A stretch of DNA of 7,908 nt from Bdellovibrio sp. CG10_big_fil_rev_8_21_14_0_10_47_8. GTDB taxonomy: Bacteria > Bdellovibrionota > Bdellovibrionia > Bdellovibrionales > Bdellovibrionaceae. The stretch covers positions 10,395-18,302 of the forward strand of contig PEZR01000112.1 of NCBI GenBank assembly GCA_002773975.1, written 5' to 3'. How positions within the stretch are numbered: position 1 is the stretch's first letter; each line of letters begins with the position of its first letter. A model generated the notes under the pieces. That model was not told where the DNA came from, ran no database searches, and saw nothing but the letters and a program-made list of their open reading frames with translations. Made by a program: the position numbers and the translations under genes. Shown piece by piece: positions 5,578 to 7,908 of this stretch.

Positions 5578-6737
5578 AATCAATGACAACAGATCTTGGA
5601 TTTTCCACACGAGCTATTCACGCTGGGCAATCGCCCGATCCCACGACGGGCGCAATTATGACGCCGGTTTATTTAACCTCAACTTATGTGCAAGAGTCTC
5701 CGGGACGCCATAAAGGGTGGGAATACAGTCGGACACACAATCCTACGCGCAGAGCTTTTGAGGACTGCTTGGCCAGTCTTGAGGGCGGCACCCATGGATT
5801 TGCGTTTTCATCGGGCTGTGCCGCGACCACTACGGTCTTGCATCTTTTAAAGAGTGGGGATCATGTTATCGCTGGCGATGACATGTATGGCGGGACTTTT
5901 CGTTTATTTGACAAAGTCTTACAACATCATGGGCTCAACTTCAGTTATATCGATTTAACCAATCCAGAAAATTTTGTAAAAGCGATCCGGCCCGAGACAA
6001 AAATGATTTGGTTGGAAACCCCGACTAATCCGACTCTAAAGTTAGTCGATATCAAACGAATTTCGGCAGAGGCAAAAAAGCACGGAATTTTGGTGGCGGT
6101 GGACAATACATTTATGAGCCCTTATTTTCAGCGGCCACTTTCTCTGGGGGCTGATATTGTTGTGCACTCGGTGACCAAATATATTGGTGGTCATTCAGAT
6201 GTGGTGGGGGGAGCAGCTGTTACCAATCGAGCCGAGATTGCGGAAAAAATTCAGTTCTTAACCAACTCAATGGGTGGAATTCAGGCAACATTTGATGCCT
6301 TTTTATGTTTACGGAGTTTAAAAACATTGCCGTTGCGGATGAAAGCCCATGAAAGCAATGCGATGGCGATCGCCAAATTTTTAGAGTCCCATCCCAAGGT
6401 TCAAAAGGTCATCTATCCCGGTCTCTCATCACACCCTCAACATGCCTTAGCCAAAGAGCAGATGTTGGGAATGGGTGGAATGATCACTTTTCACATCAAA
6501 GGTGGAATGGATGCAGCCAGAACCTTTCTGGAAAATGTGCAGATTTTTGCACTTGCTGAAAGTTTAGGCGGTGTTGAATCCCTGGTTGAACACCCTGCAA
6601 TCATGACGCACGCTAGCGTTCCGGCTGAGACAAGAAAAGCTCTAGGCATTGATGACAGCTTGATTCGTTTGAGTGTTGGAGTCGAAGATCTCGAGGACTT
6701 GATGCGTGATTTGAAGACCGCTTTTGAAAAGGTCTGA
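5574..6737 (+). CDS. Cystathionine gamma-lyase (Cys/Met metabolism PLP-dependent family)
   Basis: Cleaves cystathionine to cysteine, 2-oxobutyrate and ammonia, completing the pathway begun by the upstream enzyme. The 387-residue length is typical. PLP-site landmarks are Y51 and R53 (EYSRTHNPTRR, phosphate contact from the neighbouring subunit), Y105 in DDMYGGT (ring stacking) and D177 in VAVDNTF (pyridine nitrogen). The Schiff-base lysine K202 is in SVTKYIGGHSD. The C-terminal half holds LAESLGGVESLVEHPAIMTH and LIRLSVGVEDLEDL, very like gamma-lyases. Family members also include cystathionine gamma-synthase (MetB) and methionine gamma-lyase. The adjacent cystathionine beta-synthase tips the call to the lyase. 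The start is placed at the ATG at 5574, which overlaps the preceding stop as ATGA. An in-frame ATG at 5550 lies deeper in the upstream gene and one at 5583 is an alternative. No terminator hairpin is evident before the tRNA. Confidence 0.9.
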   Translation: MKSMTTDLGFSTRAIHAGQSPDPTTGAIMTPVYLTSTYVQESPGRHKGWEYSRTHNPTRRAFEDCLASLEGGTHGFAFSSGCAATTTVLHLLKSGDHVIAGDDMYGGTFRLFDKVLQHHGLNFSYIDLTNPENFVKAIRPETKMIWLETPTNPTLKLVDIKRISAEAKKHGILVAVDNTFMSPYFQRPLSLGADIVVHSVTKYIGGHSDVVGGAAVTNRAEIAEKIQFLTNSMGGIQATFDAFLCLRSLKTLPLRMKAHESNAMAIAKFLESHPKVQKVIYPGLSSHPQHALAKEQMLGMGGMITFHIKGGMDAARTFLENVQIFALAESLGGVESLVEHPAIMTHASVPAETRKALGIDDSLIRLSVGVEDLEDLMRDLKTAFEKV

Positions 6738-6767
6738 TTGACACCGATCTCGTTTGTTAGGTAACTA
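6738..6767 (+). promoter_or_regulatory. Candidate tRNA-Phe promoter
   Basis: A perfect TTGACA (6738-6743) begins immediately after the gamma-lyase stop. With 18-nt spacing, TAACTA (6762-6767) could be a weak -10, placing transcription start about 15 nt before the tRNA. The -10 is poor, so the tRNA may partly depend on read-through from the upstream operon. Confidence 0.4.
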
Positions 6768-6779
6768 AATGTTCATTTT

Positions 6780-6876
6780 TCCAATGACCGGCTTGGTAGC
6801 TCAGTAGGTAGAGCAGCGGACTGAAAATCCGTGTGTCGGCGGTTCAATTCCGTCCCAAGCCACCATTTTCATTGGA
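6780..6876. repeat. 8-bp inverted repeat bracketing tRNA-Phe
   Basis: TCCAATGA (6780-6787) and its exact reverse complement TCATTGGA (6869-6876) flank the tRNA, 2 nt from its 5' end and 3 nt from the encoded CCA. In the precursor RNA they could pair to extend the acceptor stem past a small internal loop. Confidence 0.6.
6790..6865 (+). tRNA. tRNA-Phe (anticodon GAA), CCA encoded
   Basis: A full 76-nt cloverleaf folds by eye. It has a perfect 7-bp acceptor stem GGCTTGG/CCAAGCC, TA at positions 8-9, and a 4-bp D stem GCTC/GAGC with loop AGTAGGTA. The 5-bp anticodon stem is GCGGA/TCCGT (outer pair G-T) with loop CTGAAAA, and the variable loop is GTGTC. The T arm GGCGG-TTCAATT-CCGTC contains one G-T pair. 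The anticodon GAA is at 6823-6825 and decodes UUC and UUU as phenylalanine. Discriminator A and CCA (6863-6865) are genomically encoded. No integrase or duplicated 3' end is visible beside it, so there is no sign of use as an attachment site in this window. Confidence 0.97.
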
Positions 6877-6919
6877 TTCTTTGATTTCCGCTCACGCTAA
6901 ATTGCGTCACATTTCTCGC

Positions 6920-7606
6920 CTATTTCAAAGAAATAAAACTGAGCTGACGCCCGGATTGATCTTTATCCCTGCGGTAGGAATGGTAGGTCGGATCCTTTAC
7001 GGTGTCTTTGTATTCGAAGAAGACATTTTCTAAGGGAATTTGGCAGGCTTCGATCTGAGACTTCAGGATCTCGTTGAGATTGACCAGGGATTTGTCCTCG
7101 GAAATTGCCGTCCAACAATGATTTGTGTCCCAGGTATCGGCACTTTTTAACAACAGATCTCGGACTTCATTTTGAACTTCGAAACTCGTGGTTTGGATAT
7201 GGGGACCAACAAAAACCAACAGAGTTCTAGGATTACAACCGAGGCGAATTAATGACTTGGCAGTGTTTTGAAAAATCCGATTCTCGATTCCCCTCCACCC
7301 TGCGTGAATTGAGGCGACCCATCGGGGCTTGGTGGATGTAATCATGATGGGAATACAATCCGCGGTCGAGATGCACAGGCCCAGATGAGTTTCGTTGGAA
7401 TAATGGGCATCGGCCTCGGCTGAAAAATCGATGGAGTGAGGGGATGAATGAACAAGTTTCGGCCCATGAACTTGTTTGATTCGTTTGAAACGAATCTCAG
7501 GGAAGTTCGTTTTGAGAGATTCAATCTGTGAGTCGCGATTTCCAAAAAGAAGAACAAAGGAATCCGTTTCAATCAAAGTACCGAGCGGATGATCGCTAAT
7601 ATTCAT
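6920..7606 (-). CDS. pgeF: PgeF/YfiH-family (LACC1-like, DUF152) multicopper-oxidase-fold protein
   Basis: The family (YfiH, PgeF, human LACC1/FAMIN) has been reported as a peptidoglycan-precursor editing factor, a purine nucleoside-processing enzyme and a polyphenol oxidase. The sequence cannot choose among these roles. The 228 residues show all family motifs: QVHG with H47, EADAH at 64-68, STADCIPI with C84, HAGWRG with H101, then VGPHIQTTSFEV and the C-terminal DPTYHSYRRDKDQSGRQLSFI. H47, C84 and H101 correspond to the metal/active-site triad, so it looks catalytically intact. The start is placed at the ATG at 7606, which overlaps the upstream pseudouridine synthase stop as ATGA. A longer TTG frame reaching 7654 would run inside that gene. 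The stop is TAG at 6922-6920, 54 nt from the convergent tRNA. The rluD-pgeF order also occurs in enterobacteria. Confidence 0.92.
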   Translation of the reverse strand: MNISDHPLGTLIETDSFVLLFGNRDSQIESLKTNFPEIRFKRIKQVHGPKLVHSSPHSIDFSAEADAHYSNETHLGLCISTADCIPIMITSTKPRWVASIHAGWRGIENRIFQNTAKSLIRLGCNPRTLLVFVGPHIQTTSFEVQNEVRDLLLKSADTWDTNHCWTAISEDKSLVNLNEILKSQIEACQIPLENVFFEYKDTVKDPTYHSYRRDKDQSGRQLSFISLK

Positions 7607-7908
7607 GTGCTTTTCCCAAACAGGGTCTTTTGAATTTCTTGAAAATCTGGCCAATCCACCGAGAATGACATCTCTTCGCCCGTCTTGGGATGTACAAATC
7701 CAAGTTCAGCGGCATGTAAAGCACAACGGGGCGCTGCCTGCAGAAGCCCTTGAAGCTGTGCGCCGGGGACGGCTTTGATTTTTCGAGGAGAACCATAGAG
7801 CTCATCCCCTAAAATAGGGCAACCTGCCTCGGACAGATGAACCCGAATTTGATGAGTTCGACCGGTCTCAAGCTTTAATTGGAGATAGGAAATACTGGTG
7901 GGGTGGGT
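7603..7908 (-). CDS. RluA/RluD-family 23S rRNA pseudouridine synthase, C-terminal fragment (5' end beyond window)
   Basis: The C-terminal 101 residues of a pseudouridine synthase that isomerises uridine in ribosomal RNA. The fragment starts inside the catalytic domain, in the conserved LKLETGRTHQIRVHLSEAG block. It continues with PILGDELYG and APRCALHAAELGFVHPKTGE, the usual RluA/C/D C-terminal signature, and ends DWPDFQEIQKTLFGKST. The catalytic aspartate motif and any S4 domain lie beyond position 7908, so RluD cannot be separated from RluA or RluC by sequence here. Pairing with pgeF favours the RluD type. The TGA at 7605-7603 overlaps the pgeF ATG by 4 nt, implying translational coupling. 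Confidence 0.92.
   Translation of the reverse strand, partial: THPTSISYLQLKLETGRTHQIRVHLSEAGCPILGDELYGSPRKIKAVPGAQLQGLLQAAPRCALHAAELGFVHPKTGEEMSFSVDWPDFQEIQKTLFGKST

Noticed and set aside
6790..6865. tRNA-Phe as an integration (attachment) site
   Set aside because: No integrase gene, duplicated tRNA 3' end or change in gene character is visible in the 1 kb to its right. The downstream genes are housekeeping.
6891..6907. Small hairpin ACGC-TAAATT-GCGT between tRNA-Phe and pgeF as a terminator
   Set aside because: It has only four contiguous pairs, mismatches beyond them, and no T-run immediately after on either strand.

Overview
The window reads as ordinary chromosomal DNA of a Gram-negative, respiring bacterium. 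It encodes TCA-cycle enzymes, a signal-peptide-bearing outer-membrane-type barrel protein, a lysine/alanine/threonine-rich histone-like mini-protein and Tad-type pilus/secretion platform proteins. Together with moderate base composition (not counted), this combination suggests a Bdellovibrionota-like (Bdellovibrio-type) deltaproteobacterial relative. That placement is an inference from gene flavour, not a search result.

Left region (1-1869, minus strand): a TCA operon reading right to left, with a complete malate dehydrogenase (mdh) followed after 19 nt by the beta subunit of succinyl-CoA synthetase (sucC), which runs off the left edge. The 210 nt upstream of mdh separate it from a divergent plus-strand gene for a secreted, probably beta-barrel, outer-membrane protein (2080-2742). 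That gene ends in a strong bidirectional hairpin terminator shared with a convergent 33-codon gene (2834-2935, minus). The 33-codon gene encodes a KATKK-repeat histone-H1-like basic peptide, too short for default gene callers.

Middle region (3150-6737, plus strand): a run of five tightly packed genes. First come two overlapping Tad/type II secretion F-domain membrane proteins, TadB-like and a shortened TadC-like, with no ATPase beside them. After 69 nt come an unrecognised 70-codon protein, a core-only cystathionine beta-synthase and a cystathionine gamma-lyase, each joined to the next by a 4-nt ATGA overlap. The last two enzymes form a reverse transsulfuration module (homocysteine + serine to cystathionine to cysteine).

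Right region (6738-7908): a complete tRNA-Phe (GAA) with encoded CCA, flanked symmetrically by an 8-bp inverted repeat. It is followed by a convergent minus-strand pair: the C-terminal third of an RluA/RluD-family pseudouridine synthase (entering from the right edge), coupled through ATGA to a PgeF/YfiH (LACC1-family) multicopper-oxidase-like protein.

No gene-free stretch exceeds 300 nt. I see no mobile element, CRISPR array, integrase or defence cassette. The most unusual items are the histone-like mini-protein and its hairpin-bearing leader, the orphan TadB/short-TadC pair, the small coupled protein before cystathionine beta-synthase, and the inverted repeat around the tRNA.
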